Below, piece after piece: positions 45,445-57,600 of a DNA stretch of 64,000 nucleotides (position 1 is its first letter; every line of letters starts with the position of its first letter). Below the pieces are notes generated by a model. The model made no database searches, was not told the origin of the DNA, and worked only from the letters and a program-made list of their open reading frames with translations. The stretch spans positions 9,982,001 through 10,046,000 of the forward strand of contig CAJFCV020000002.1 in assembly GCA_904066235.2 (NCBI GenBank), in the 5' to 3' direction. Position numbers and translations under genes: made by a program. The DNA is from Bursaphelenchus xylophilus. Lineage: Eukaryota; Nematoda; Chromadorea; Rhabditida; Aphelenchoididae.

Positions 45445-48130
45445 ATGTTCGGTGGAAATAAGCCCTTATTTGGAGCTCCGGCAACAACAACCGCTTCTTC
45501 GACAACCCCAAGTACAGGCAAGTTGTTTTCTATTGAGTATTTATTGGTTTAGGTCTGTTCGGACAAACTTCCCAGCCCAGTACCGGCTTTTCCTTTGGCC
45601 AGCCTGCCACATCTGCTCCATCCACCAACCTATTTGGAGGCCAGACATCTGGAGGTGTTTTTGGAGCTAAGCCAGCCGCAGGTGGATTATTTTCGGGTCT
45701 CTCGACTTCAACTGCTGCTCCTACATCAACTCCCGGATTATTCGGCACTCCAGCGGCTTCAACTGCTCCGGCGGCGGCTTCAACTCCGGCTGGAAGTTTG
45801 TTTGGAACTCCGAAGACTACCGCCGCTCCTCCCAGTTTTTCGTTTGGGCAGGCAGCCACACCAGCCGCCTCAACCAGCCTTTTCGGAGCCCCAGCATCTG
45901 GAGGTGGTATATTTGGAGCCCAGCCGGCCGCCACAACAGCTGCTCCAGCGTCGGTTGGCCTGTTCGGGACGCCAGCACCAAGTACGGCACCTTCTGCGAC
46001 GTCTGCTCCAGCGTCGGGTGGTCTGTTTGGGGCTCCAGCAGCTAGCACGGCACCTAGTGCAACATCGGCTCCAAGTTTATTTGGAGCCCCGGCTTCGAGC
46101 ACCGCCACTTCCTCAGCTGCACCAGGAGGATTATTTGGAGCCGCAGCCACTGCAACGACCACTGCTGCGCCGGCTGGAGGATTATTTGGAGCCACTACAA
46201 CGTCAACTGCAGCTTCGGCACCAGCTTCAGGCGGACTTTTCTCCGGTTTTTCGACTTCAACTGCTCCGACATCGACTACCGGTGGATTATTTGGGACTCC
46301 GGCGGCTTCAACTGCCCCCACGGTAACTTCAACACCTGCAACTTCCGGTTTATTTGGAGCTCCGAAGACCGGCGCCGCTCAGACTGGGATTTCCTTTGGC
46401 CAGCCAGCCGCACCAGCCGCCTCGACCGGCCTCTTTGGAGCCCCGGCGTCTGGAGGTCTGTTTGGAGCCAAACCAGCCACAACAACCGCTGCGCCAGCGT
46501 CGGGTGGGCTTTTTGGCGCTCCAGCAGCAAGCACGGCACCTAGTACAACATCAGCTCCAAGTTTGTTTGGAACCCCGGCTGCGAGTACCGCCACTTCGTC
46601 AGCTGCTCCAGGAGGGTTATTTGGAGCCACGTCCACCGCCACGACCACTGCTGCGCCGGCAGCAGGGTTATTTGGAGCAACTGCTACGTCAACTGCAACT
46701 TCGGCTCCAGCTCCAGGCGCAGGGTTATTTGGAGCGACTACAACTTCAACTGCAGCTTCCGCACCCGCTCCAGGCGGACTTTTCTCATCCCTTTCGACTT
46801 CAACTGCCCCCACATCAACTTCCGGTGGACTATTTGGAGCTCCGGCGGCTTCAACTGCCCCTTCGGTGACCTCAGCTCCTTCAGCAGGCGGTATTTTTGG
46901 AGCTGCAAAAACTGGCGCTGCACTTTCTCTTGGAACAACTCCGGCTACTGGAACCCTCGGAGCTGCCAAACCCGCTGATTCGACGCAAGGACTGCAGGGA
47001 AAACTGAAGTTTACCGAGTTGGACACGTTATTGAACAAGTTGTCCATTGATCTTCAAGAACAAGATAATCGGTTCCAAGAAATTTTGACGCAGGTCAACC
47101 AACAGGATCTGGTACTCTTTGATAGACAACAGAAGGTGAGAAAGGAGCGATTTTGGATTTGAGAATGGCTTGAGAGAGATTTTAAGGTTTTTGGATGTTG
47201 CACTGTGCGATAAAAGAGAATTTTTATTATTGCACAGTGCAGAAAGGAATTTTTTATAAAATTTTTGGCGAGGTAGTAGATTAGTGGACTGACATTCTGT
47301 TTTTATAATAACAACGAAGATTTTTGATTCGTGAGTTTGTAATTAAAAAAAAATTTGATTTTTGCACTGTGCAGTCAAAAAAAAAAAAAATTCTTTTTGA
47401 AAATTTTAATTTGATTGAATTTCAGTTGGAAGAAGTTGTCAAAGACCTAGATGCCCTCGAGAAGGATCACTTCCGCTTTTCGACTCATGTGGAAATGCTG
47501 GAAGAGCAACAAAACGAAGCCAGAAAATTTATTGAAGAAATGGAGAAGAAACTTGGATTGCCCGCCTTCAATGATCCCCAACAGCCAGGCCCAGCCTCAA
47601 CATTGAATGTGGATGTCAAGAGAGCTGCACTGTAAGCGTTTGAAAATTTTTGATCTCGTATTTAGGTTGTTTCTCCGAGTTTTGACCGCTGTGCTGTGCA
47701 GTGAAAACCTTTTTTCGAAATTTTGATGGATTAGAGTTTTGGATCAAAAACTTTTAATTTTCCTATGTCAGGAGGGCTTTTGAAAGGGTTTGAAATTCGT
47801 ATTTTAAGACGATTGGCCATTTTATTGGATTTTTCAGACATTACTTTTGAAAAATCAAGTGTAATATCCGAATATTTTAGGCTCCAACTCCTCCTCGAGA
47901 CTGATATCGCCGCCAAACAGCTTGATAATGAAGTAGAAGACGCCACTCAACAACTCCAATCCCTCCGAAACATCAAAACCAAGATCCAGAAGAACACGGA
48001 GACGGATGGAAAATCAGCTCTAGAACAATTGCAAGCAATTTTGTCATGCCAAATGGAAGCGATTGTTGGTCTGGAAGAGGAATCCGACGAATTGGCCAAA
48101 AGACTCGCCGCTGTTCGCGCTCAGCGATAA
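45445..48130 (+). CDS. npp-11: Nucleoporin Nup62 (central channel FG nucleoporin)
   Basis: Four exons: 45445 to 45517 (or 45511), 45553-47135, 47426-47631 and 47881-48130, giving 701-703 codons. Residues 1 to ~510 are FG repeats, mostly GLFG, LFGAP, SFGQP and GGIFG spaced by Thr/Ser/Ala-rich linkers, in a duplicated larger block. The rest is an alpha-helical coiled coil (FTELDTLLNKLSIDLQEQD, later LEEVVKDLDALEKDHFRF and DNEVEDATQQLQ), which matches the Nup62 C-terminal domain that trimerises with Nup54 and Nup58. It acts in the nuclear pore central channel, where FG repeats bind karyopherins. Intron 1 is either 35 nt with a GC donor (ACAG/GCAAGT) or 41 nt with a weak GT donor (CAA/GTACAG); both keep frame. 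Introns 2 and 3 hold a few GCAC-N-GTGC palindromes. Confidence 0.93.
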
Positions 48131-48384
48131 GAATTTTTATTATATTATCCATGATGTCACTCTCTAATGTTGGAAAATAATTACGTTAATTTATAGGTTT
48201 TTGAATGTTCTGGTTGTCACTTGTGCTGTGGAATATCTCTGTTGAATATAAACAGTAATTTTTATTCAGGTTTTTATGCGATTTCCTGCACTTGGAAAGG
48301 CTGGATTGGAGCTTGAAAAAGCACATGTTTATATACAGTAAATATTTTAAGGAGATATAGGTGTCCTCTTGTTGTAACAACACC

Positions 48385-48685
48385 TCATTCAGACACCGTA
48401 AAACCTGGACCGGAGCTGTCCATTCGTTTGTCTACGAGCTCTTCCATTCGTTCGCCTACGAGCTCGTTAAAAGAGCAAGAGATGGAGATGTCAACCGTAC
48501 CGGATCCCTGAAACGAAACGGGAATAAAGATTCAAGGCGTAAGTTCTCTAAGGAACATGTCGAAATTATAATACCTCGGAATTCTGCGCAGTGGTTGTGA
48601 TGAACCATCCGTTTTCGGTCTCGGCCAGTTCGCCAGGTCGGATTTCTTCGAATGTTGACGCAATTTCGCCCTTGTGGATTTGAAT
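48385..48685 (-). pseudogene. Orphan C-terminal exon pair of the tandem paralogue family (fragment delta)
   Basis: Two exons, 48685-48575 (37 codons, ends TTTAQNSE) and 48507-48385 (GSGTVDISISCSFNELVGER... stop), joined at phase 0. They match the last two exons of the paralogue at 49147-51909 in length, phase and key residues (xSGTVxxxIxCxF). There is no matching exon 2, 3 or 4: the next exons upstream belong to that other paralogue. About 100 bp upstream (48850-48790) lies an exon-1-like remnant, GPLDVFSNYFKTAL, closed by a stop. I read this as a paralogue that lost its middle, or as alternative 3' exons for the upstream gene. Confidence 0.6.
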
Positions 48686-49146
48686 CTAGAACAATGAATG
48701 GCTCTGTCGGGAAAATAATGAGCACAATTTCGCTGTGCCGATCGTGTCGTTGAAGTGAAACACAATTTGATTTTCTGCCCCTTATCTAAAGGGCAGTTTT
48801 GAAATAATTGGAGAACACATCCAGAGGTCCCGCTTTGAGTGGCGCTTTAAAAAAATCGCACTTTTTTGTATTCGGGTTTCAATTTTTTAAGTACTTTTTA
48901 AGGTACTTTAATTTCACTTTTTCAAAAACTCGTGGCTTACATATCGCAAGGCTCGGAATAGAATCTGATTTGACCATAACCCGCATCGCAGTCCTGGCAT
49001 TGAAAACAAATTTAAGAGTAAAATGGAGAAATTCAAAATTTAAATTAGTGAAAAATAAAAAAAAACAGTGTAATATCGCCGAATCAACGGCCCATTCCTG
49101 ATACTCAATTCTTCGATTCCAAATAAGTTTATTGGCAATGGAGAAA

Positions 49147-51909
49147 TCAATCCGCCAAGAGTGCCTGTCGCCCTTCCAACTTGTATGTATCGCGGTGACC
49201 AAACATGCAAGTGATCTGAAGCGTAACTGTCCCGGAATCCTGAAAAATCATTTAGCTTTTGCTGTAGAGAAGATGGCAATTTTATTTTTTTTACCTCTGA
49301 AGGTTTGGTGATCGAAGCATGGTACCACTGAGTGTTTGTTTGCCAGGGTGAGAGTTGTTCAATAAGTGAGTTGTATTTCGTCTTTTGCTCTGGTGTTACC
49401 TAAAATTTTGAGATGACATGAAGGAAAGGTGAGAGAAAAAGCTCAAGTTGCAGCGATTTTGCGGCCGAATTGGCTATAACTTGTTTTGTTTTCTTCCGTA
49501 CGGCGTATTTTTGCAATTGGCATTATGTTTATCGGATGCCTACAGCATTTTAAAATTAGAAACTCAAACTCGGGTTTTTCCTATCTCCAGGCCTAACTGG
49601 CGGCTGATTCAGCTTTTCCGCGGGAGGTGAGTAGGACCAGATACACCCAGCAGGAGCATCAGCCAATTCCCCGGGCAATTTCCCGCAATTCAGCCAGAGC
49701 ACCCAGCCTTTATCTGCATCCCGCCACGAATTACTCAACTGCTAATTGGCATTCCGCACCGACCGGTCATTGGGACTTCTCACTTGGAATATTTAGAAGA
49801 GTCGCTCGCACGTCAATCCAAAATAGAACAAAAAATTTCCCGCCCCTTTTTGGAGATTCGTTCAAAACGAAATGCCACTATCCGACAAAACGCATTTTCT
49901 TATCTTTCTTCTTCCTTTTCGAGAAAAAGGAATTATTTCGGGCGACAAAAAGTGCCGATAATTTCGCGACATTTCGTCTCTCTTTTAAATAAATGAAAAC
50001 GGTACGAAGTTTCGAAACGGTTCAGGAAATGCGTTGGATTGACGTGCTCGGTTGTTTCTGAGGCGGACGGTCGACCATTGCTCGCCGTCCTCACCTCTTT
50101 GTATTTGTGTGATTTGCCCCTTTGTTGGCGTTATTGACAGATAAATACTCAGTGAAACATCTTGTCGGCCCTTTATTTCAGTATCTCGGGTCCAGTTCCC
50201 GTAATATACTCCTTTCCTGGAGACCTTTGCCCCATTGATGGTATAAAAGGTCCTATTGTCCGCCAATGTCTCAGGCTTACCACAAAACTCGCGACGCCAA
50301 AAATTCCTATTCCATCGCTCCTAAATATTCCTCAAAACCCTACCTGATTCACACCATGAACCAAGTGCAAAGTGACTGTGAAATTTATCCCCACATCCGG
50401 ATTCCCTTCAACGATTTGAATGGAATTCTTAACAGCGGGAGGGACAACGTTCAGATACTCCCAGCTCGCATCAAAATCGACTGCGTAGATGTCCACGTCG
50501 ACCGCAAAGAAGAGCTGACATTTCGGTGCCGCTTCTCGAAGGGATTCGGCGATTTTTCGGAAGAAAAAAACCGCATTCTCATTGCCAATTGTATGTAATG
50601 GTAATGACGCGGAAAGGCTGCGGATATATGGCATTTTTGGGAGACTAAAATGAAAAAATCGACAGTTTTTTTAGATCTTACGGTAAATGCTGATAAATCA
50701 TGAAGCCATCGCAGTGTTCCAGGAAAATTTCGGTGGCTTTTGGATGGAAAACGTCCAATAGATCTGGAAGAAGGCTTCCGTGAAATTTTTATTTTATTGC
50801 TAAAATCAAGCGTTGTCAAACGAATCAACTGAACAAATTTGGTGGCAAAATTTCAACTCACACCCCCGTTTCATCCTGGCTGTCCTCTCATCCCAAAAAG
50901 TATTTGTTTCTCTTCGATTATAGTGCAGTTTCCTCTCTGATTTCTCATTTTTCGCGGGTAGAACAAAAACGTTCGCCATGTTCATCCCATAATGACATTG
51001 GATACTGTCTTTTTCGGCTTGTAGAGGATGAGGAATTAGAGCAATGTCGAATAAAAGCAGCGAAATTGGACGTGTTTTCAGGTAGTCCGAAAGATATAAC
51101 GAAACATCGTGTCCTGAAAAAGTTATTGGAGAAAAAATCGCAGTAAATTCAGCTTTGCAAAAACCCACTTTTCGCCCAGAAAATCAACCGAACCAAGGCT
51201 TCTTCGAAGATCTCCCGATTAGTGTAAAAATCGTCCAGAACAAAGCTCTTTGATGCCTGATCTCTGCGGGATACGGCCACAGCAATTATTAAAATCGGAT
51301 TTGACGAGAGAAATGTCCAACGGCATCGCATGTAGAAATGCACCCTGTTCACGACTATGGTAAACTCTGCGGGCGTGAAGAACGTTGAGAGGATGCGATT
51401 TGAAGTGAACTGAAGATAATAAAGGATATGATTACAGGTGAAGTGTTCTGGTTCAAAATTTTTACACCTAGTTTAAATGCTTGCGCATTCCGAGAATAGC
51501 CGAGATTCGCAACCCAGAGGTAGGCCGTAGTTTGAAATTTTGGGGTGATGGATCTTTTGGCTAGGGAAGAAAAGTGACATACCTATTTCAAGAAACGGTA
51601 AATATATGGTAAATATATGGCCTAAAAGTCGCTCCCTTTCCCGTGCTCTGGTCCGAAAACTTCGCTCGATAATTCGACGCCTGCAGTCGATTCTAGCCCG
51701 TGGGTTATGAAATTATTTCAAACAGTGAAAAGTACCATAATCTACAATGGTAATAGGCGTTTTCGTCCTCGAAGTAGACACGTAGTATTGCGAACCTACC
51801 AGAAAACGTAGTGTGATCTCCGTCAGATAATATCCATGTTCCCAAGGTTCAAGCTCGGATGCAAGGAAGTAATGGGAGAAAACATCCAGAGGCCCCGACT
51901 TGAGTTGGG
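49147..51909 (-). CDS. Tandem paralogue family member alpha, function unknown
   Basis: Exons in order: 51909-51800, 51409-51169, 50763-50682, 50644-50344, 49399-49295, 49239-49147. All junction phases agree (0, 1, 2-split, 0, 0). The first exon listed needs one base from a still earlier, unseen start exon. Segments: a short helical start (LDVFSHYFLASE), exon 2 beginning FTSNRILSTFF and ending LVRLIFWAK, exon 3 with HCDGFMIYQHLP, exon 4 with LPKMPYIRSL...KIAESLREAAPKC, and a last exon with SGTVTLQITCMF. About 290 residues. No signal peptide or long membrane helix is evident. I do not recognise the family. The start (helix, then 'SSNRLL' type) is reminiscent of a degenerate F-box, which is only a guess. 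Intron 4 holds a MITE. Confidence 0.7.
49809..50046. mobile_element. MITE with CACGTCAATCCA ends, copy 1
   Basis: Terminal inverted repeat CACGTCAATCCA / TGGATTGACGTG, 238 bp, no coding. Possible target duplication CTCG on both sides. The body is repeated, reverse-complemented, at 57393-57634, with shared phrases GAAATTATTTCG-type and CGAAACGGTTCAGGAAATGC. Located in intron 4 of paralogue alpha. Confidence 0.8.
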
Positions 51910-52146
51910 CTAAAAATCGCAATTTTTCTTATCGGGCTTCAATTTTTTTAAGTACCTTTTAAGGCACTTTAATTTCAATTTTTCAAAAACTCATGGCTTA
52001 CATATCGCAAGGCTTGGAATAGAATCTGATTTGGTCATGACCCGCATCGCAGACCTAGAATTGAATACAAAACTAGCAAGGAAAAATGTAGATCTGCCGA
52101 GTAAACAGAATATGAACTAATGTAAATCCAATCTAATATTCTACAT

Positions 52147-52458
52147 CTATTTTTTTCTAGTAGTTGTCACAGTTTCTGGCAAATGAATTGACAATTCCAA
52201 ATCAGGCAAACAGAAAATAATTACCCCGGTTTTGAGATTATTTTCAAATGATAAAACAGGACTTCTTTCTAAGACTCCAAACTTGAAACCAAAGGCAATG
52301 AAACTCGATGACTCATTTGTTTTTTTGACCAAAAGGTTGAAACGTGGGGAAGAGCGTTTCCAAAAATTTCTAACAATAAAAAGCAAGAGGTCTGGAGGAA
52401 AAATGTATTTTAATCTTTTAGTGCTATAATTTCCAACTCGCGTTGTGTTGCGGCGCAC
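52147..52458 (-). CDS. Possible exon or small gene, doubtful
   Basis: An open frame of 103 codons that is not explained by any repeat I identified. It reads ...KYIFPPDLLLFIVRNFWKR...NLLVKKTNESSSFIAFGFK... and ends LPETVTTTRKK. Splice-like signals exist inside (ATTATAG/CACT near 52433). It lies just upstream of paralogue alpha on the same strand and could be a first exon of it or a separate gene. No family recognised; composition alone does not decide it. Confidence 0.3.
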   Translation of the reverse strand: MRRNTTRVGNYSTKRLKYIFPPDLLLFIVRNFWKRSSPRFNLLVKKTNESSSFIAFGFKFGVLERSPVLSFENNLKTGVIIFCLPDLELSIHLPETVTTTRKK

Positions 52459-52704
52459 ACTATGTGAAGCTTATTGTGGCGCTTACGGCGCGGGGTTCAT
52501 TACAGTATTTATATGATCTGAAAGCGGAGCCTTTGCTCTACATCCATACCAATTTTGAAGTCTCTAGCTTCAACGGAAAGCGAGCAATGAATTAAAGAAG
52601 GAGATCCGCTTCAAAAAAGTAGAAAAAAATTGGTGTCTTTGTGTCCCAAAAGTACAGAATGCCGTGCGGCGAGCTTTTTTGAGCGCTATGGCTCTTCGAG
52701 TCGA

Positions 52705-54385
52705 GGTTGAGCCTGAACTCTCCCCCTTTTCTGAACTGTCCCCCAATCTGAACTCTATCCCTTTTTCAACTCTACCCCAAAAAAGGCTGAACTCTACCCC
52801 TTTTTGAACACTCCCCCATTTAAAAAATTGAAAAAACGAGGTGTGACATATTACAGGGTGGCCAGAAAAAACGGAAACTTTTTTTCATAGGTCCTGGCGC
52901 GAAAATGTTTAAGTGTAGCCAAATCATTCTTTTACCATTAAATTCTCCGTGTTCTTCTGCCCTAGTACTTCGATTTTCATGGCCATAGCGATTATTTAAC
53001 ATGGCTTTTTTGTATGTCAAACAGAGGGACCTCGATTTTGGACATTTTTTGGAGCTGTTTGAATTGTTAATTTGATCGGTATGTAAAGGACCTTGTGTCG
53101 AATGTAATCACTCAATGCAAGCGGCTTGACAACGACAGTGAGCGTCAGGAAAGTGTAAAAAAACGCAGCGACAGCACTTCTGCCAGTCGCAAGATCATCA
53201 ACAGCAAAATTCGCGATTTTCCAAAAAAATCGCTCGTAAAAACGGCATCAGCGATCGATCCATCTACCAAATATCCAAAGATAAGCTCAAACCCACCCCA
53301 TACAAGCTGCAAAAATTCCAGCTCTTCAAGGCTTACAACAAGCGCGTACGACGCAGAGATGTCGGAAAACTCAAGAGTCGCGCCGCTGCTCTTGGATGAG
53401 AGAAATGGACGAGAAATAACCCAACGTTGCAACGCGCTGGGCAAGCTCACAGCCACAAGGATGATATCGTTTGGACTGCTAGGTGCCAAGGAGCGTTCGC
53501 TTTTTTCTAATACCGTCAAAACCGGATCCGTGATGGCCTGGGGCGAAATTTTGCGCCAGCGGCAAGATATCCCTGGTTTTTGCAGATAAACCGGTCAAAA
53601 TCAACCAAAAAGTCTACTAGTGACATTCTGAAAGTTGCCGTGCTTCGTGAGCTCAGTAGCATTTTGTCGATGCAAATTTAACGTTCTAACGAGAGTCAGC
53701 TCCGTCTCACGACGGAAAAAAGGCTAGGAACCAAGAATGGGACCGATTTTCCCGACTTTGTCCCTTCTGCGAAATGACCGCGTACTCGCTAGATTTGAAT
53801 CCAATGGGCCTGTACTTTTTTTCTATGGAAGGCCAGCATCTGTACTATGCGCCACGAAAGTATGGAGCCGCTATGTAATCGCAACGCCAAGAACGGGGCC
53901 GATTTCGTAAAAAAAAGCTGCGGCGTTTTGCCAAAAATTTTAAGTCACGTTTGTAGCTCTGTATCGGCGCAATGAGCAGCTGCTTTAAAGCTGGCTGAAC
54001 ATGTTGTTAACAGTGCTCCATGTTACTGATATTGATTATTATTTTTGCCGAATTTGGTTTGTTGAAAAAAATATTGCTAAAAATACAAGTTTCCGTTTTT
54101 TCTGGCCACCCTGTATACGACGGAAATTTTTTTTTCAAATTGAAAAAACGAGGTGTGGCATCTTATGAAAAAAAGATGAAAAATTTTTTCAAATTGAAAT
54201 TTGAATACAATTGAATACACCTCGTTTTTTCAGTTTTCAAAATGAGGGGGAGTGTTCAAAAAGGGGGAGGGTTCATTCAAGGGGGAGTGTTAAAAAAAGG
54301 GGGGGAGTTCTGAAGAGGGAAAGTTCAAAAAGGGGGAGAGTTGAAAAAGGGGTAGAGTTCAGAAAAGGGGTAGAGTTCTGCCGCA
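52705..54385. repeat. Foldback built of degenerate GAACTCTACCCC units, split by a mariner element
   Basis: Left part (52705-52851) contains five or more GAACTCTACCCCTTTTT-like units followed by AAAAAACGAGGTGTGACAT. The right part (54116-54385) has the complement, GGGGTAGAGTTCAAAAA-like units, preceded by the complement of the same tip CACCTCGTTTTTTCA. The two halves are separated exactly by the mariner insertion. No coding. Confidence 0.75.
52854..54113 (+). mobile_element. Tc1/mariner element with decayed transposase
   Basis: Ends CAGGGTGGCCAGAAAAAACG and CGTTTTTTCTGGCCACCCTG, flanked by TA at 52852-52853 and 54114-54115; 1,260 bp. Plus-strand transposase remnants appear in different frames: VITQCKRLDNDSER, SASRKIINSKIRDF, the typical GSVMAWGEI (about 53537) and YSLDLNPMGLYFF (about 53790), where DLNP-type sequence belongs to the third catalytic region. 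Multiple frameshifts make it inactive. Sister family to the element in INTS7 intron 7. Confidence 0.88.
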
Positions 54386-54685
54386 ACGGCGGGTCGACGA
54401 TATCTTGGGTTGCTACGACTTGAGTTAGAGCCTTCAGAAAGCTTCAAAGAAGGTTGGAAAACGTGGCTTCTAGAGCGAATACTTTTTCCGTAGCGCGATG
54501 ACCCGTCGCTATTTTCTTGACAGACTGATAAAGGATATCAGAAATAAATTTTTGGAAATTTGAGATAGCTGGTGAATGAAACAACCGTAAAGCTCCCAAT
54601 GGTAGAGTTCATCACAATTTGAAATGTTTAATCAGTAATAAAATAAAGGAGTAACTAAAAAAGCACTATTTTAGAGGATGATTTC

Positions 54686-57600
54686 TCAATCAAAAATCAT
54701 GAAAGACTTGTCCTGGAGCGCAGCGAAAACGTCGTTGTCAAACTTGCATTCCATCTTGATACTTACCGTTGTGTCTTCCTAAATTGAAGCATGCCTTTAC
54801 TGGCAAATTATAATATAAAACTTACAACAAAACTGTCGTCAAACCGAGGAACACAGAGCCAGCTATTGCCAATGAAAATTTCGCAATCCTCTGACAAGTT
54901 GTCGACAGCGGCTAGCCACTCCGATTTATGCGATCTTTCCTGTAAATAAGGAGGAGAATTATAAAAGAACAAACAAGTGAAGTACTCCAAGTGCAGCGCT
55001 CAGATTTTGATGAAACTTGGCATAGATTTAGAACTTTTTTTTAACAAGAAGACAAATTCCAGCTCGCGCTTGTACAGTGGGGGACCTGATCCAGTCGCAA
55101 AAAACGTAACATTTTGCATCCAGGACGCATCAAAAATGTGGCAAAATGCTTCCCTCTCCAAGTGAAAAAACTCGGTTTTGTAGGGCCCTCTCAAAAAGAG
55201 CGGGCGCGCTTTTGAAATCTGAGTTTTTTCACTTGGAGAGGGAGGTATTTGCCGCATTTTTTGATACTTCCTGGATGCAAAATGGTACGTTTTTTGCCGC
55301 TGGATCAGGTCCACCACTGTAGAAACGACAAAGATTTTCAGACCGAAAGACAGCGAAATTGCAAAATTTTTTAGACAAATTTTATCATTAAAAATTGTAT
55401 ACTTATTTCTACCATGAGGGTAATCTCTTCACAAAAAAAAAATAGATTTTTTTCCGAGCGAAACAGGTAGAGATACGGCCTAAAAGTGCTTTTCTCTCTG
55501 ACCCCTCTCCACATATTGCGCACTCTCTCGGCCGCAAAGATCGTTCAAAATCCCGGCTGCCTCTGCAAAGCGCGAGCTAAAACTTTCAGGAATTGATGTG
55601 TGGCTTATATCTGACGTGTGAGCAAAATTAATAGAAAATCTGAGCGTTGCACTTGGAGCACTTCACCTGTAAGTACAGAGTACTGCGAAAAATCTATCTT
55701 ACGGTTTCCGGAAAAACTGCCGTGTAACTCGTATCAAAATGTAGATTTTCAAATTCCGCAGCAACTTTTAAAACATTCTGAATTGCCGTGATAAAGTCGG
55801 TTTGGGCACTCGAATGCAGCTCATAGCGAGTTGCAAGCACAGTGACATGAAGCTTGAAGCAAATGTCGCAGATTGGAGCGGACTTTTTGAATTCGGCGAA
55901 TAGATGCTTGTACCATTCGTAGGATTGCGGCGCTGAGAGCGACGAGAGTGTGACGTTGGATTCAAAATATCCCAGTTTTGGGAGAGGCGGGAGGCTGAAA
56001 GAAGCAATGTTAGACGTTCATGGCACACTGTTTTTCGAAGTTATTTGAACAGGAGAAGTGCCTTCAGTGCGACGCTCAGATTTTGATGAAATTGGCACAA
56101 ATTTAGATAAACTTTTTTCTAAGATACATATATACGAGACTTCTAACTCGCGCTTTGCAGAAACGGCCAATATTTTTAGTAGATTTTCAGATCAAAAGTG
56201 GGGCAAAAATGCGAAACTTTTTAACGAATTTTGACATGAAAAATGTGATACCTATATCCACCGTAGAGGGTAATGTCTCCACAAAAAATCAATTGTTTCC
56301 GCACGAAACGGGCAAAATGTACAGCCAAAAGTGTTTTTATCTCTAGGACCAATCTCTGCGTTTTGTGTACTCTCTCGGCCGTAATGATGGTTTAATATCT
56401 TACAATTAGCTGCGCCTGCAAAGCCGATGCCAGAACTTTCAGGAATTGATGTGCCTATGTGCAATGTGTTAGCCTTTTTTTTCTCTAGCTGGCCCATTGC
56501 TGCCCCTGCAATGGGCCAGCTAGAGTTTTCAGGGCTTCATACGAGTCGATTGCATGTTCAAAATTCGAAGAAAATCTTAGAGTCGCACATTGAACACTCC
56601 CTGCAAGACAAAGACAAACTCACGGTAAATACTGATACAAAATGAAGCCATCGCAATGCGCCAACCGTATGTGCAACGAATGATGATCAAAAAGGTCGCC
56701 AAGATCTGGAAATGAATCGATTCGCAAAATGGATTTAAGACAAGTGACGTAAGCAAGTGCTTACACATTGATGCGGTCTGTTTTTCCGAAGCAACAAACC
56801 CTCGGAGTGGGGCTGCAATCTCAACGCCACCTTTGAAGATCGTACTCTCTTTGACGTCATTACAACCGTAGTAGTACCCTAAGAGAGATATGAAATTAAA
56901 AATAGAGATTAGGAGCCTACCTTGAGGCCGCTGTGAGGCTAAGTCATCTAACAACTTGAATGTTGCCACACTCAATTCCTCGTAGTCGCAATAAACATTG
57001 CCAACTCCGTTCTCTAGAAACTTCAAATAGAGAATTTGGTTTGAAGACCGCACCTAGGCGAAGAGGCACCTAATTTTTTTGAAGTGGGTACCCGGGCGAA
57101 GAGGAAAAAATGATATGGTAAGGGGAGACCAACACTGCCTTTTGGTAGGGGTGGATCAAAGCGGATTCCTTAAGAATGACAACAACCGAAAAAAGACTCT
57201 TTAAAAAAGCCATATCATTGTTCTGCAAGACCTATACAACCTTTCAGAATCGAGTATAAATGTTTTGAAAATACCAGTATGTTGACATCTGACGTCATCA
57301 AAAATGCTGCCGAGTTGTCAACTCTTCTTGAAATTTCGCAAAAAAATCTGTAAACACCCGAGTAAATGAAAAAATAATTTTTACTCCTTTCGCACGTCAA
57401 TCCAGCGCATTTCCTGAACCGTTTCGAAACTTCGTATCGTTTTCATTGATTTAAAAGAGGGACGAAATGTCGCGAAATTATCGACACTCTTTCTCGCTCG
57501 AAATAATTCCTTTTTCTCGAAAATGAAGAAGAAAGATGAGAAAATGCTTTTTATCGGATAGTGACATTTCGTTTTGAACGAATCACCAAAAAGCGGCGGG

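Larger units (their letters stand above)
51910..54685. other. Non-genic stretch between paralogues alpha and beta, 2.8 kb
   Basis: Mostly repeat. 51900-52080 is a diverged copy of 48825-49010, so part of the upstream flank was duplicated with the genes. A mariner element (52854-54113) sits inside a foldback (52705-54385). A missing first exon of alpha should lie here. The rest shows no supported exon apart from the doubtful reading frame at 52147-52458. Confidence 0.55.

Noticed and set aside
45530..46321. Antisense 263-codon Ala/Val/Pro-rich frame opposite Nup62
   Set aside because: Shadow of the low-complexity FG-repeat coding sequence.
45595..46326. Arg/Leu/Gln-rich 243-codon frame in another phase of Nup62
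   Set aside because: Frame shadow of the repetitive Nup62 exon 2; the GLFG frame is the one that fits the family and splices to the coiled coil.
55703..55994. Intron creation by the AGTGCGACG foldbacks (introner-like behaviour)
   Set aside because: Three introns of the paralogue family are mostly such elements, but element ends do not coincide with splice sites and the same introns exist in alpha without the element.
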